Assembly (NCBI GenBank): GCA_900155495.1
Contig: FTLJ01001071.1
Span: 1-47,358, forward strand
Source: Porogramme epimiltina
Lineage: Eukaryota; Basidiomycota; Agaricomycetes; Polyporales; Polyporaceae
Length of the DNA stretch: 47,358 nucleotides
Reading direction: 5' to 3'
Below the pieces are notes generated by a model. That model was not told the origin of the DNA, ran no database searches, and saw only the letters and a program-made list of their open reading frames with translations. A program made the position numbers and the translations under genes. Below, piece after piece: positions 21,558 through 32,854 of this stretch (its first letter is position 1; each line of letters starts with the position of its first letter).

Positions 21558-23572
21558 TCATATTTTCTGTCGTCTACGGAACATAAGCTGCCCATTTGGG
21601 GAGGGGATGACGTTTGGGCCGAAATACATGGTCCGCGGGCGTTTGCCGTCGCCCGCGACCTTTAGGTCGTAGTTGACGATAACGAACGCGAGCAACGCCT
21701 TGAGCACATTCGCCGCGAAGAACCTCCCCGGGCTGCCCAGAGTCCATGAAAAAATGTCTAAGCGATAAAAACGGAGGGCGTACCATGCATGCTTGCCATG
21801 TCCAAACGCGATGTACTCCAACGACGTTTTCACAAACTGGTGCTTCATGCTTTCGCCCGGCTGCTCCCGCATGTCGGCGAACCGAAAAGGGTCGAACACC
21901 TCCGCGTTTGGGTACAGTGCCTCATCGTGGTGTGTTGGATGAGCTGCAGCAGCGATGAGCGTGTTCTTAGGGATGAACGTCCCATTGCTGAGCGTCATGT
22001 CCTTCAATGTAATGCGTGTGACGGACACTAAGTTGACCCCGTGGAAGCGCTGCGACTCCTTCAACAAACTATCCAGCTTCCGCATCTTGCCGAAAGCGGC
22101 CCTTGTCCACCCTTCTGTGGCGATGATGGGCTCGATCTCTTCCCGAAGCGGTATCAACCACTCCGGGTGCGCCGCGAGATCGTAGAGTGCGTGAGTGGCC
22201 ATCTGTTACATGGTGAATCGGAGGACGAGGATGCTAATGCGTCTGTTACGTACATTAGATGTAGTATGAAGCGCTCCGAAGTTCATCAAGAGAGTCCGCG
22301 CCGCGATTTCTTCATCTGTGTGGTGGCGCGCGATGGCTTCTTCGAGGATCGATTGCAGCATGTCATCCTGAGGTTGTAGGTTAACCAGATTGAACTCCTT
22401 GGCTAAAATCGCTCCTCTCACTGGCCGGTCATCCCAACGGTCCCCTAGCTCTTCCATCATCGCCCTACGTTTATCTAGAAGGGGTTTGAGATGTCGGGTG
22501 GACATGCGGACGTTCTTCATCACGCGGTTCGTGAGCTTCGAAACGAGTCTAGAAAGGCGATGTGTAGTCATGAGCCAATGCACTGCGGGGTGGAATAAGG
22601 GGCACCTACTGGCGGAGCGGAGGGGGGACGAAAAACATCACCGTACGATCCTTGATTGCGTCTAACGTGAAGTTGATTGCAAGATCCAAGTATTCCTGAT
22701 TGCGGCCTGGCATGCAATTGTGTTCTTATTCACACGAAGTCTGACCGATGTCACTGTACTCACAAAGTGGAATGCCGACAAATGCGCGGTTGCTTGCCCG
22801 CGCTATAATGTTCCGCACAGTCGGCCTGGCTGTCATCATCACCCATTCTGGCGAGAGGCACGGTTCAGCAAGTACTATCGTATCCAGCAGGATGAAGGAC
22901 AATGCGCACCATCGTACATAGTAGGGATATAGTATGGCACAGCGGTTGTGAGCTCCTCAATGACTCCTGGGAGGATAACGGGGAGCGCCCGCATCAGCGT
23001 CTCGCGAATGATGTCGACGTGGTATGGATCATCGATTGTTGCACGCCCAAGAGTATACTGGAACTTCGTGAACTAGTAGTGAACTTTAAGTTACGCAGGT
23101 ATTCTTAGAAGTAAGAAGAAGCGGTGGCACCTCTTCCGCAGATTCCATGAAGGACGCCTCATCATCGGGGAGCTTCAGGATCTCATCCACTAGCTTCGGC
23201 CCACTGATAATTACGAGCCAGCGATCGAAAAATGCGACCCTGAACATGGATCCATAGTACTGCGTAGCAGAAGAAAGTGGTGTGGGTTGAAGCGTCTTCG
23301 GAAAGCAGTGACGGGGGACGTACGCGTTGGTATCCCTCTAGAATCAAGTCCCTTCCGCGAAAGATGAAGTTTACGGTGCTCCTGAACGATAAGATGGGCG
23401 CGGAAGGCCCACCAACCGTTGGAATAGACCTCAGCTAACGAAGAGCGTTCATAACAATCATCGACGTGAAAACGGGAGCACTTACTGGATCCAATAGCCA
23501 TGCTACGACGCATACTACGGCGTAGGTCGCTATAACAATGAATAGGTGAATGTAGGGGTCTTGGATATCCAT
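21558..23572 (-). CDS. Cytochrome P450 monooxygenase, copy 1 (CYP512-like)
   Basis: Ten minus-strand exons: 23572-23486, 23434-23324, 23259-23131, 23072-22910, 22847-22764, 22706-22610, 22548-22422, 22367-22254, 22202-21784, 21732-21558; 501 residues. The N-terminal membrane anchor (LFIVIATYAVVCVVAWLL) is followed by a proline-rich hinge (RSIPTVGGPSAP). The I-helix reads LMNFGALHTTS; the K-helix ExxR is KESQRF; the PERF-like block is FDPFRFADMRE; and the heme loop FGHGKHACPGRFFA has its ligand Cys at about residue 444, split by the last intron. The AIHTTS-like I-helix, in place of the usual acidic AGxDT, is known from fungal terpenoid oxidases; the substrate is unknown. The 54-nt intron 22368-22421 is stop-free and a multiple of three, so retaining it would insert 18 residues. 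The gene looks intact and is one of a tandem pair. Confidence 0.92.
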
Positions 23573-25275
23573 CTATTCGCGTGTAGGTGGCGGGTAGGGG
23601 ACAAGGAGAGAGGGGAGTGTGGGATAGGGGGGCATATGTACCCTGAGTGCCTATGGGTATCTGACCCAGCTCCACACTGCCATTACGTCCAAACGTCTTC
23701 TGTTGACAGAAGGTTCGACGGATGACGTCTAAGAAAGTCTTTCTGCTCTCCGTATGTGACCTAGAGGTCCATAGAGGTGGTGCGGGAAAAGCAACTATAG
23801 TCATGGTCTTAGTGAGAAGATGAGCAATACACTGGAGGCAGTCTTGGATTGAAACATATGTCTTACATGGAGACCACAGCGCAAGAGTAGGAAGTAATTT
23901 ATTCTGCCCTCATCTTTGGCGATCACTTAAACACCATGATCAGAACATCGTTGTCGGCATCGGGTTCAAGAATAGTCTTGGCGGCTATGGGTACTGTAAC
24001 TACCTGTCGGGTGACCTTCGACAACCTAGATACACTAGGCGCCAGAGGGTCTATCCCTATGAACTAGGCGTCCAAGACGTCTTTCAAGCGCAGTGGTGTA
24101 GCAAATGGGAGAAAATGAGTTAACAAGTCGAGGATGAACGGAGATAAGTCGTTTACCATATATAGTAGCAATCCTTGAACTTTTTGTATACCGGGAATGC
24201 CGCCCTGTAGTCGAGAGCTGGTAGAACTGAGAGGGCAGTATCACTGGCCTGAATTCGCGCAACGACGCAACGGATGTGTTCGTACACGCCAAAAGGAGAC
24301 TAGGTGCTCGCACGTTGTATATGTGCGTATGGGGTGGGGTCGGGCGGTGATGGAGGAGGCAGGTGAGTCACGCTTGACTCTACACTGGTAGGGGGTTGCG
24401 GACAAGGTCGATGATCTCGCCGACGTGCGTATTTGGCAACTTCGAAGGGGGTGGTGTCAGTGGGTGAAGTCAAGGCTGGGCGTCAATCAGGGCCATATGG
24501 GCTGCTTCCATCACGTGCACCACCATGCCATCCCGACCCCGACCGGCGACACTTCCCTCATGTGGTCGTGCAGGCGTTGGCCCTCTCTAGTATCTACGCT
24601 CCTTGTTCTCGCCCTGTTGTGCTCTTTCGCTCTGCTTGACTACTTTACTCCTGGACTCTATCCTCACTAATTCATTCGGCCTAGGCAGTCCCGCATCCGC
24701 CATCAGTCACCAGCCTCCCTCTCGCCGAACGCTCATTATCCGCGCCCCAAGCACCTCGCTTCAACTATAGTAGTACCCGCCATGGACTGTGAAGAGTACA
24801 TACTTCTTCTTTAGCTCAGCTATCCTATTTACTTAACTTGGCCCTTTCTCTTGCGGCAAAACAGTTCATGGTACTTCACCAGTGCGTAGTAACCCGCACT
24901 CTCTCGGCTCCCCGGGCTGGTTAGTCTTCTTGACTCTATGCGTTGCACCTACACACCACAGTCGTCAGAACGCGCGGACTGCGAGCTGGAAAGGCGGCCT
25001 TATGCGTCCCTAAGGCTCATTGAGGACACGAGCACCCCCCCCCCCCCCCCCACAGGAGGTCATGTTCAGTGGCGACGGACAAAACCCCAATCTGAAGTCC
25101 GTTATTCTCGTGTGAGTGTCTATGCCTGTTTTGTGGAGTCGGCGATTGTGTGGGGGACAAGGGATGTGGTGCGGGTAGGGTTGTACAGACGTTCGCGGAG
25201 CTGCCAGTCCACTTAGTCGGGACGGGGTTGTAGAGGGGATTGGAGGGGGAAAGTCGCTGCCGTCCTCAGCATCCT
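23573..25275. other. Non-coding flank of duplication unit A
   Basis: No intact gene. On the minus strand near 24540-24370 a short frame reads ALIDAQP and THVGEIIDLVRNP; the same residues recur in unit B (SLIDAPP, THVGGIVDLVHSL), which suggests a decayed gene common to both. A run of 17 C occurs at 25035-25051, where unit B has only seven. The rest is AT-richer and unrecognised. Confidence 0.45.
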
Positions 25276-25523
25276 CGCCTACAAAGCATGCGCATATTAG
25301 GAAAGATTGAAGTAACTATAGTGGTCAAGATAACTAGCCACGGAACACTCAACTAGATACATTGGGACCCTGTTCGAGCATCATCACAATAATAGAAGTT
25401 TTTACATTCTCGGCGCGCTATATCCCACTCATTATTTCATTCAACGAACTCGAAATAACCAAACCAAGAAAAGGACTGCCTTTAGACTCCGTTGCGCGGC
25501 GGCTCACTGGCTGAACTCCCTCG

Positions 25524-27604
25524 TTAGACTTTCTCCCGCTTGCGGAACATGAGCTGTCCACTTGGGGAGGGGATGATGCTTGAGCCGAAGTACACGTTCC
25601 GCGGGCGTTTGCCGTCGCCCCCGAGCTTCAAGTCGTAGTTGACGATAAGGAATGCGAGCAGCGCCTTGAGCTCGTTCGCTACAAAGAACCTCCCGGGGCT
25701 GCGCAGAATTCAGGGAATGTACGAGCGGTAAAAGCGGGCGACCTACCACGCGTGCTTTCCGTGCCCGAACGGGATGTACTCCAGCGACGTGTTCACGAAC
25801 TGGTGCTTCATGCTTTCTCCCGCCTGCTCTCGCATGTGTGCAAACCGGAAAGGGTCAAATACTTCCGCGTCTGGGTACACTGCTTCGTCGTGGTGCGTTG
25901 CGTGAGTCGCGGCGGCGAGGAGCGTGCCCTTGGGGATGAACGTCCCGTCACTAAGCGTCACATCCTTGAGCACCATACGTGAGACGGAAACTGTTGCCCG
26001 GAGAGCGTCAACAAGCGAATCTAGCAGAGAACAAAGGGTGTGATCGTACGGAGGTTGAATCCGTTGAAGCGTTGCGACTCCTTTAGTAAGCTGTCCAGCT
26101 TCCACATCTTGCCCAAAGCTGCCTTCGTCCACCCCTCTGTAGTAATGATGGGCTCGACCTCTTCGCGAAGGGGCACAAACCACTCCGGATGCGCGGCGAG
26201 ATCGTAGAGCGCGTGCGTGATCATCTGCCCTCGAGGTGAGTCACATGAGAGGGGCAGTGTGTCCGCCACGCACAGTAGATGTAGTGTGAATTGCCGCGAA
26301 GTTCACCAGGAGAATCCGCTCTGCGATTTGTTCATCTGTGTCGTTACGCGGGATGGCTTGTTCAAGTATCCATTGGAGCATATCGTTCTAGGGCCGTGTC
26401 TTAGCCAGAGTGAACAGCTTCATTAATGCCGCCCTCTTACTGGTCGGTCGTCCCAGCGATCCCCATGCTCCTTCATCATCGCCCTGCGCTCGATCAGCAG
26501 CGGTTTGAGATACCCAGTGGTCGTACGGACGTTCTTCTTCACACGATTCGTCAGCGCCGAAACGAGCCTGGGAAACGGACGTGGGTTCAGGAGCGGATAG
26601 ATTATGAGACAGTATAAGATGCACCTACTGGCGGAGAAAGAGTGGGGTAAAAAATAAGACAGTCCGATCCCTGACTGCGTCTGTCGTGAAGTTGATTGAA
26701 AGGTCCAAATATTCTTGATTACGGCCTGGAAGGTAAATTTGTCATTCAGATTCCCCAGTAACTCGGGGTTCAACTGATGTCATACGCACAGAGTGGAATA
26801 CCAACGAATGCGCGGCTGCTCGTCCGTGCTACAATATTCTGCATGGTCGACCCGGTCGTTACTGTCGTCCATTCTGCAGAGCACTATGTTTCAGGTGCCA
26901 TTATCACAACCTTGATAATGAAGGGACACGCTTACCGTCGCCGATAGTAGGAATATAGTGCGGCACAGCGACTGTGAGCTCATCAATGACTTTCGGGAGG
27001 ACAACGGGGAGCGTCCTCGTCAGCTTTTCGCGAATAATGTCAACGTGATACGGGTCATCGGTCGGCGCACGCCCGAGAGTATACTCAAACTTCAAGAACT
27101 AGGATAGCGAGTTAAGCCAGAAACTCTCGAGGAAGCGTATAAGATGGGCACGGCACCTCTTCGACGGCTTCCAAAAGGGACATCTCATCATCGGGACGCT
27201 TCCGCACATCGTCCACTAGCTTCGGTCCACTGACGACCACGAGCCAACGATCGATGAACGAGACCTTGAAGACAGAGCCATGGTACTGTGCGAAACATAT
27301 CGTGAGCCGGATCGTATACGGAAAGCAGTTGAGCCAAAAGCACCTACCCGTTGGTAACCCTCTGTAATCAAGTCCCTTCCGCGGAACATGAAGTTTGCGG
27401 AGCTGATGAACGAAAAAATAGGCGCGGAGGGCCCGCCGATGGTTGGGATAGATCTCAGCTAGCATTTGAAGCGTTCATAACAATCAGCGAGAGGCAAACG
27501 AGGGAACTTACGGGATCTGACCGCCATGCCACAACCCATGCCACGACACAAATCACTACAAGGGCGGATGCAAGCGTCTGGTTTGAGAGGTCTTCTAAAA
27601 CCAT
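25524..27604 (-). CDS. Cytochrome P450 monooxygenase, copy 2 (CYP512-like)
   Basis: Eleven minus-strand exons: 27604-27512, 27458-27348, 27285-27157, 27098-26936, 26873-26790, 26725-26629, 26567-26441, 26387-26274, 26224-26050, 25990-25747, 25698-25524; 503 residues. Motifs: anchor SALVVICVVAWVVAW, hinge RSIPTIGGPSAP, I-helix LVNFAAIHTTS, K-helix KESQRF, FDPFRFAHMRE, and heme loop FGHGKHACPGRFFV with the Cys at about residue 446. Exon lengths equal those of copy 1 except for the first exon (93 against 87 nt) and one extra intron (25991-26049), where copy 1 has an uninterrupted 419-nt exon (175 + 244). The reading frame is clean throughout, so the gene is probably functional. Here the 54-nt intron after DRP contains stops, which confirms that the matching segment in copy 1 is also an intron. 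Confidence 0.92.
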
Positions 27605-29352
27605 CGATTCGTGGGTTGAGGCAAGGTAGCAGAAGGAGGAGGGTGGGGGGATAAGGGAGATGTGTGCCTATGGGTGTTGTGAATGCACGACCCACCCCAC
27701 ATTATACCCACATGTCCCCCGTGGACAGAAAGTTCGACAGCTGCGATCTAAGCGTGTCTTCCACCCTCCGCGTGTGACCTGGGTTTTCGTAGAGGAAGGG
27801 TACGAAAGGCACCCATTGTAGTCATCGGGACAGTAAGGCGACGAACACAACTTAGTAAGTGCATACAATTTCGAATTTGAACATACGTTCTACACACAGT
27901 ATGTACCTCAGAGCGAGATTATACGCGGCATTTATTCCAAAGACGCTGATTTCTAGTTTCGCCTTAGGCCGAACCTAAAACCTCAGCCACCAAGTGTAAT
28001 TAGAACATGGTTGACGGCATGCGGTTCAAGAATAGCCTAGATACCTGCAGCAGACTTCCAGGCACATAGTCTATCCAAGCCAGAACTAAGCAACTTGTCC
28101 ATAAATTGAAGCCAAAGAGCATGTCCGTCAACTTGACAATGAAAGGGGCACGACGTGAGACGAATATTGGTCGGCAGGTTGAGGCAGTATTAGACGTGTA
28201 TCAAAGATAAGTCTTCACTGTCGATGGCTGAAGGTCTCTGAACTTCTCATGGACGCCACGTACTTTGCGGGTGCTGCTTTGTCTTTGAGAGCTGATGATA
28301 CTGAGTATCGTTAACTAGACTCCTTCACTGCGTGCGGCGCCAACACAGCTGGCGCACTCACCCCAGGGTTAAAGTAGATTTGGAGCACGTGTGTGTAGCG
28401 AGATGGAGTCGGAGGGGGCCGGTGGGTCATGCTTGACCCTGCACCGGTCGGAGGCTGTGGACAAGGTCGACGATCCCGCCGACGTGTGTATAGCACCCCG
28501 GGCCGTTGAAGAAGGCGGTGTTGGGAGAAGTCAATGGGGAAGGAGGGGCGTCTATCAAGGAAATATAGGCTGCGTCCATCACCACCATGCCATCCCCGAC
28601 CCCGACACGGACCCGATCCCTTACCATCTCCCTCGACTGTGCTTGGTCGCGCAGGCGTCGGCCCTCTATACGCTTCTTGTTTTCTCCTGTTGTGCTCTTT
28701 TGCTCTGCTTGACTGCTCTACTCCTATACTCTAACCTCACCTACCCATTTGGCCGGCCCAGGCAGCGCCCGACATTAGTCACCACTCGGCGAACGCTGAT
28801 TACCTGCACCCCAAACACCTCACTTCAACTATAGTAGTCCCCACCATGGACTGTGAAGAGTGCGCACTACTTCTTTGACTCAGCTTACCACATTCACTTA
28901 AACTAGCCCTCTCTCTTCCGGCAAACCAGTCCATGGTACCTTACCGGTGCGTAGTAGCCTACTCTATCTCCACTGCCCCCGGGCTGATTAGTGTTCTTGA
29001 CTCCATCCATTACACCTACGCACCACAGTCATCCGAACGCGCGGACTGCGCGCGGAACGGGCGCTGCGCCCGATCGTCTGCGTCACTGTCGCGCATCGAG
29101 GGCACGAGCATCCCCCCCAAGAGGTCACGCTCGGCAGCGATGGACAAAACCCCAATCTGAAGTCTATTATTCCTGTGTGAGTGTCCACGCTTGCTTGGTG
29201 CGGTTGGCGGTTGTGTAGGACCAGGAATGCGGGGTGGGTGGGGGTGTACCAATGTCCGTGGAGCTGTCAGTCCGCTCAAGTCGGAATGAGGTTGTAGAGG
29301 GGGAAGGAGGGGAGAGCTGCTGCCGTCCTCAGTATACTCGCCTACACCATCC
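27605..29352. other. Non-coding flank of duplication unit B
   Basis: Aligns with 23573-25275. On the minus strand about 28600-28430 a short frame holds MDAAYISLIDAPPSPLTS and THVGGIVDLVHSLRP, matching the shorter remnant in unit A. It has no recognisable domain and no clear start. The right part (28980-29340) includes the promoter of the 4TM gene. Confidence 0.45.
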
Positions 29353-31208
29353 ATGCGAACACTCCGACTCATAGGTCTATTCAGACACGATGTAAATTAT
29401 TCCACCAAACTCCTCATCCAAATATTCCACAAGTCCCCGACCAAAAAGAAGAACCGCAAGCGCATCCTCATCGCTTCAGCTTCCGTCTCGTTAAACGAGG
29501 TCCTTAACAAACATCCTTTACCACATTCCCGCCCCGTCGACTACGATGTTCGGCTCTCATGCCCCGCCTCCCAACGCAAAAGCCCAAACAACGCCTCGCT
29601 CCTCGTGCGCATCGCCGTCCCCCAGCCGGACGCGCCACGCGCGACCTACTACGAATCTCCTCCCCCCTCCCCCGTATCAGAGTTCTCGCACCGCGAAACG
29701 GATGCCCTACTATCGGACACCCCTTCATGTGAGCGCCGCCGCCCAACTTCCATACATACGTAGAACCATCTGATTCTCGGCCCCCGCAGCGTCGAAGGCG
29801 ATGTCGGACACGCTCGTCACCACAACACCCGCCGGGGGGCGCAGCCTCGACGAGTCCCTGTGGGACCGCCCGCAGAGCACCGAGCGACTACCGGACACCA
29901 AAGGCCTCCGCAGACGCACGAAGCGGCGCCTCAAGGGCTTCCACATCGACAGCGACTCGGACGTGCGGTTCGCCGAGTTCGACGAGTTCGACGCCTCCGA
30001 GTCGAGCGGCGACGACTCGTGCGGCGCGCCGTCCACCCCGCGCGACGGGTGGTATGCGCCTGTGTTCGGCGGGATGGGGAAGGGCAAAGGCAGGGCGCTC
30101 GAGGAGCTGGGTCTGGGCATGGAGGAGGGAATGAGTTCGGCGCGCATATTGCCGATGAGCGCGGGGGAGGAGAGCGTGGTGAGCGTGCGCGCGTCCTTGT
30201 CGTTCGTCGAGGCATGCGTAGACCGGCTCGGGCCGTACCACGAGCTGTGCGAGGCGGAGACGGAGCAGGACTGCGAGAAGGCCGAGAAGGTGCTAGCGCG
30301 GCTCCTGACGGAGTGGTATGTCGTCGGTGCATCAGTAAGTGTCTTTCTCAACGGTGGCGCACACTGCCTACAGCTCTCCCGCAGTTATTGGCGCTAGCCA
30401 GCGTCGATGTTGCCGTGTTCGGATTTGGGTCCGACTCCCTCTTCTCAGTGGATGGTTTCTCCCGTCGAGCCATATCCGCCGGCGCCATATCCGCCAGCGT
30501 CGGCCTCGCCCTTGACGCGTGGTTCCTCCTCATCTACAGCGGCGCCGACGTCGTCAAGTTCCAGGTGAGCCCCTCCTTACCCCTTCCCTACGCACTGTCC
30601 TCACCATTCTCTCAGCGCCGCGCGAAAGACGTCTACCAATCCTACTTCTTCTTCTGCCTCCTCTGCCGCCTCCCCACCTTCTGTATGCTCATCTCCACGC
30701 TTGCGCTCATGGCGTTTGTCCTCGCGCTCGCCTGGACCGCGTGGCCCGGCGCGGTGCTCGCGATGTCCTTCGTCGCTGGCGTCCTCCTCTCCCTCCAATT
30801 CCTCGTCTTCGGCGTCCACCGCGCCGTCAACCTCGGCGTCTGGCTCGTCCGCTCCGCGTGGCGCGCCCTCGCCGCGCGCCGCGCCCCCGCCCCCGCCCCG
30901 CCGCGGCCACATGCACACGCGCACACCCACGCGCACGCGCACGTACACACCCACGCGCCCGTGCATGCCCCCACGCCCGTGCATGCACACGCCGCGCCTG
31001 GGCCCGTGCGCGCGGACGCGCACGAAGCAAGGATGGAGATGCCCGTGCCGTGCCCGAGCCCCGCACCGACACCCGTACCCGCGAAGGCCGCCGAGATGGT
31101 GATAGTGTGGGCGGAGCATATTGTGAGCCCCTTCCTTTGCTGCCGTGTTCGCGTGGGACTGACGCCTGGCGCCTCTTTTCCCAGAGGGAGCAGGAGGGTG
31201 ACGCTTGA
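29353..31208 (+). CDS. Four-TM membrane protein with His/Ala-rich tail, intact copy (4TM-1)
   Basis: Exons 29353-29728, 29790-30334, 30385-30564, 30616-31122 and 31185-31208; 543 residues if it starts at the only in-frame upstream ATG (29353). That start lies at the duplication edge and is doubtful; Met at 29801 is an alternative. The N-terminal half is acidic and Ser-rich (SDSDVRFAEFDEFDASESS). A conserved block (RLGPYHELCEAETEQDCEKA) follows, then four hydrophobic segments at about residues 308-329, 339-362, 378-408 and 411-434 (for example ASVDVAVFGFGSDSLFSVDG and STLALMAFVLALAWTAWPGA). A His/Ala/Pro-rich repeat tail (HAHAHTHAHAHVHTHAP) comes next and the last exon encodes REQEGDA. I do not recognise the family; paralogues lie at 35228, ~38870 and 45392. 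Intron positions before LLALAS and RRAKD are shared with the 45392 gene. Confidence 0.7.
30903..30993 (+). repeat. His/Ala codon repeat within 4TM-1
   Basis: Imperfect repeats of cac-gcg-cac units encode alternating His with Ala, Thr, Val or Pro (HAHAHTHAHAHVHTHAPVHA). The decayed copy at 35925-35990 has a shorter version, so the tract has changed length since duplication. Confidence 0.8.
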
Positions 31209-31743
31209 GTTCGTCTCCTGGCCCTTCTCCCTTCATATGCTTGCTCGGCCGTGTGGGCCGTAGAGCCCCGGCAACCAGCGTAATCGCCATTCGGGGCTCC
31301 GCAGAAGCGCACCCGGCGCGCTTCAACCACACCCTCAAAGGTACCATTGCGCGGTACCGCCCCTTGACTCGGCCTCAGAAGACGTTGATGGGGCTCTCTT
31401 TATGCCGCCGCCTGGTGGACCTTTATATCTGCCATGTCACGATGGCACGTCTTGGTAGTAGGAGCCTCAGCTAATTGGGTGTGGAATATATGGTATTTCG
31501 TCGCGTCGACCCCTCCCGAGTGACCTGAACAGCATGTGGTTCATCAAGACGAATAAATGCATTGATTGCCAAGAGTCAGCACAATAGACAATAAGCATTA
31601 AGCTTTGTTCTACACGGCAATAGACGAGTGAGTGCGTGCGTTTTGCCGCTCTCGTTCCCTCCAGGCTAAGCCGTCCCCTTCTAGAGTATTTTCATATTCG
31701 GCTTGACGGACATCCTTCCCGACATCTAAGTTACTTCGAAAAC

Positions 31744-31761
31744 CTCCGTGATATATCGGAG
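31744..31761. promoter_or_regulatory. CCG-N8-CGG inverted element upstream of LysM-1
   Basis: The sequence ctccg-tgatatat-cggag has 5-bp inverted arms and contains CCG-N8-CGG, the kind of paired triplet bound by Zn(II)2Cys6 regulators. Near-identical elements precede LysM-2 and LysM-3. Function is inferred. Confidence 0.45.
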
Positions 31762-32046
31762 ACCTTGTGGACGCCTTTAAGTATAGGACTATAGGTCCCC
31801 CACTCAAGACCCCCCATCTTTTTCCCTATGCGTCAGCCTACCCCTAAGGGTAACGTGCTAAAGAACCAAGGCACCCAAGACACATCGCGCCTTCTCTACC
31901 ACACTTCCTCATACACCAACGCTGAAGCAGGTTTTGATTTATCGCTCCCGACACTTTCAGAGTCCCCTATTCCGACAGCATGGCCTTCACAATACCTCCG
32001 AGTCCTTGCCGGTCGGCCAGAACAAAACTCTATGGATCACTTGTTG

Positions 32047-32054
32047 TATAAAAA
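32047..32054 (+). promoter_or_regulatory. TATA box of LysM-1
   Basis: tataaaaa, 98 bp upstream of the LysM-1 ATG and matched at similar spacing in the other LysM genes. Confidence 0.6.
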
Positions 32055-32144
32055 GGTCAAGCACAGACAGGGCCTCGTTGCGTCCTCCAGCCCGAGGTTG
32101 CAGCTCCCTTTCGTCTTCACCTTCATCTCACTTAACCAGCCAAG

Positions 32145-32854
32145 ATGGTCACCACCTCGATACTCTCACTCACCCTCCTTGCGGTCGCCACCGCCGTCTT
32201 CGGCGGTTAGTCTATTCTCGCCTATCCTGCCTCACCTCCCCAGCCCCGTTGAAGACCTTCGCTGATGTGCTCTCCTTCTTCAGCTCCTTCCGCTACGCCC
32301 AACTGTTCGCGCTTCTATACCGTCGTCTCCGGCGACACATGCGACTCCATCTCCGCGAAAGAAAACGTGTCGTCGTATGTATTGTTACCATGTACCACTC
32401 CGTCTATGGCCCAGTACTGATATATGTTCACTGTCGTGCACAGGTTCCAGCTCGCCACAGTGAACGCAGGCATTATCAACGCTGGGTGCACCAATCTCGC
32501 TATCGGCGAGGTACGTCGACCTCTCCAACCCGGCTTACTGAGATCTATGCTCATGCGCCGTCGCCGGAATTTCACAGGTTCTCTGCCTGGGTATCATCGG
32601 CCAAGACTGCGAGGTCACGCAAGTCGTCGTCCAGGGCGATTCGTGCATCACTATCGCAAACGAAGCGGACACGACTCTGGACGTCCTTCTGGCGAACAAC
32701 CCGAACGTGAACGCGGCGTGCACGAACCTCAGTGTCGGCGAGGTGCGTCCCGGTTCCGGCTCGGACTCGCGTGTGGATATTTGACTGACCGAGGGACCGC
32801 CCGGTGCTGCAGGTTCTCTGCGTCGCCAACACCGTCATCGTTAGTTCCACTTAA
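32145..32854 (+). CDS. Secreted two-LysM protein, LysM-1
   Basis: Exons 32145-32205, 32284-32374, 32444-32510, 32578-32742 and 32813-32854 encode 141 residues. A signal peptide (MVTTSILSLTLLAVATAVFG) is followed by LysM 1 (YTVVSGDTCDSISAKENVSS then FQLATVNAGIINAGCTNL) and LysM 2 (QVVVQGDSCITIANEADTTL then LANNPNVNAACTNLSVGE). The last exon encodes VLCVANTVIVSST. Each LysM has paired cysteines, and an N-glycosylation sequon (NVS) sits in LysM 1. Such proteins bind chitin oligomers outside the cell and in other fungi shield hyphae or block plant chitin sensing. Compared with LysM-2 and -3 the Ser/Thr-rich tail is missing: a stop follows at once and recognisable tail remnants lie downstream (32860-32930). 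Confidence 0.9.

Larger units (their letters stand above)
21310..25275. repeat. Tandem duplication unit A (P450 copy 1 plus ~2 kb flank)
   Basis: This unit aligns in the same orientation with 25276-29352 over its whole length: the 3' flank (caactagatacattg), all P450 exons, the spacer (ggttcaagaatag), the THVG-type block near 24400-24540, the caactatagtagt block near 24763 and the agtggcg/cctcgcctac end. Edges are estimated by eye and may be off by tens of bases. Confidence 0.8.
25276..29352. repeat. Tandem duplication unit B (P450 copy 2 plus ~1.75 kb flank)
   Basis: Direct repeat of 21310-25275. P450 stop codons are 3966 bp apart and start codons 4032 bp apart. Similarity in non-coding parts is clear but interrupted by small gaps, so the event is not very recent. 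Confidence 0.8.
31209..32144. other. Spacer and promoter region of LysM-1
   Basis: About 940 nt without a gene, very similar to 36206-37191. It holds the inverted-repeat promoter element at 31744 and a TATA box at 32047. Confidence 0.55.

Noticed and set aside
25035..25051. 17-C run as a functional element
   Set aside because: Unit B has only seven C at the same place; it is a simple-sequence tract.
29860..31263. A 467-codon open frame on the plus strand overlapping 4TM-1
   Set aside because: It is Arg/His-rich out-of-frame reading of GC-rich coding DNA, runs through the 4TM introns and has no conserved feature; the spliced 4TM frame fits a paralogue exon by exon.
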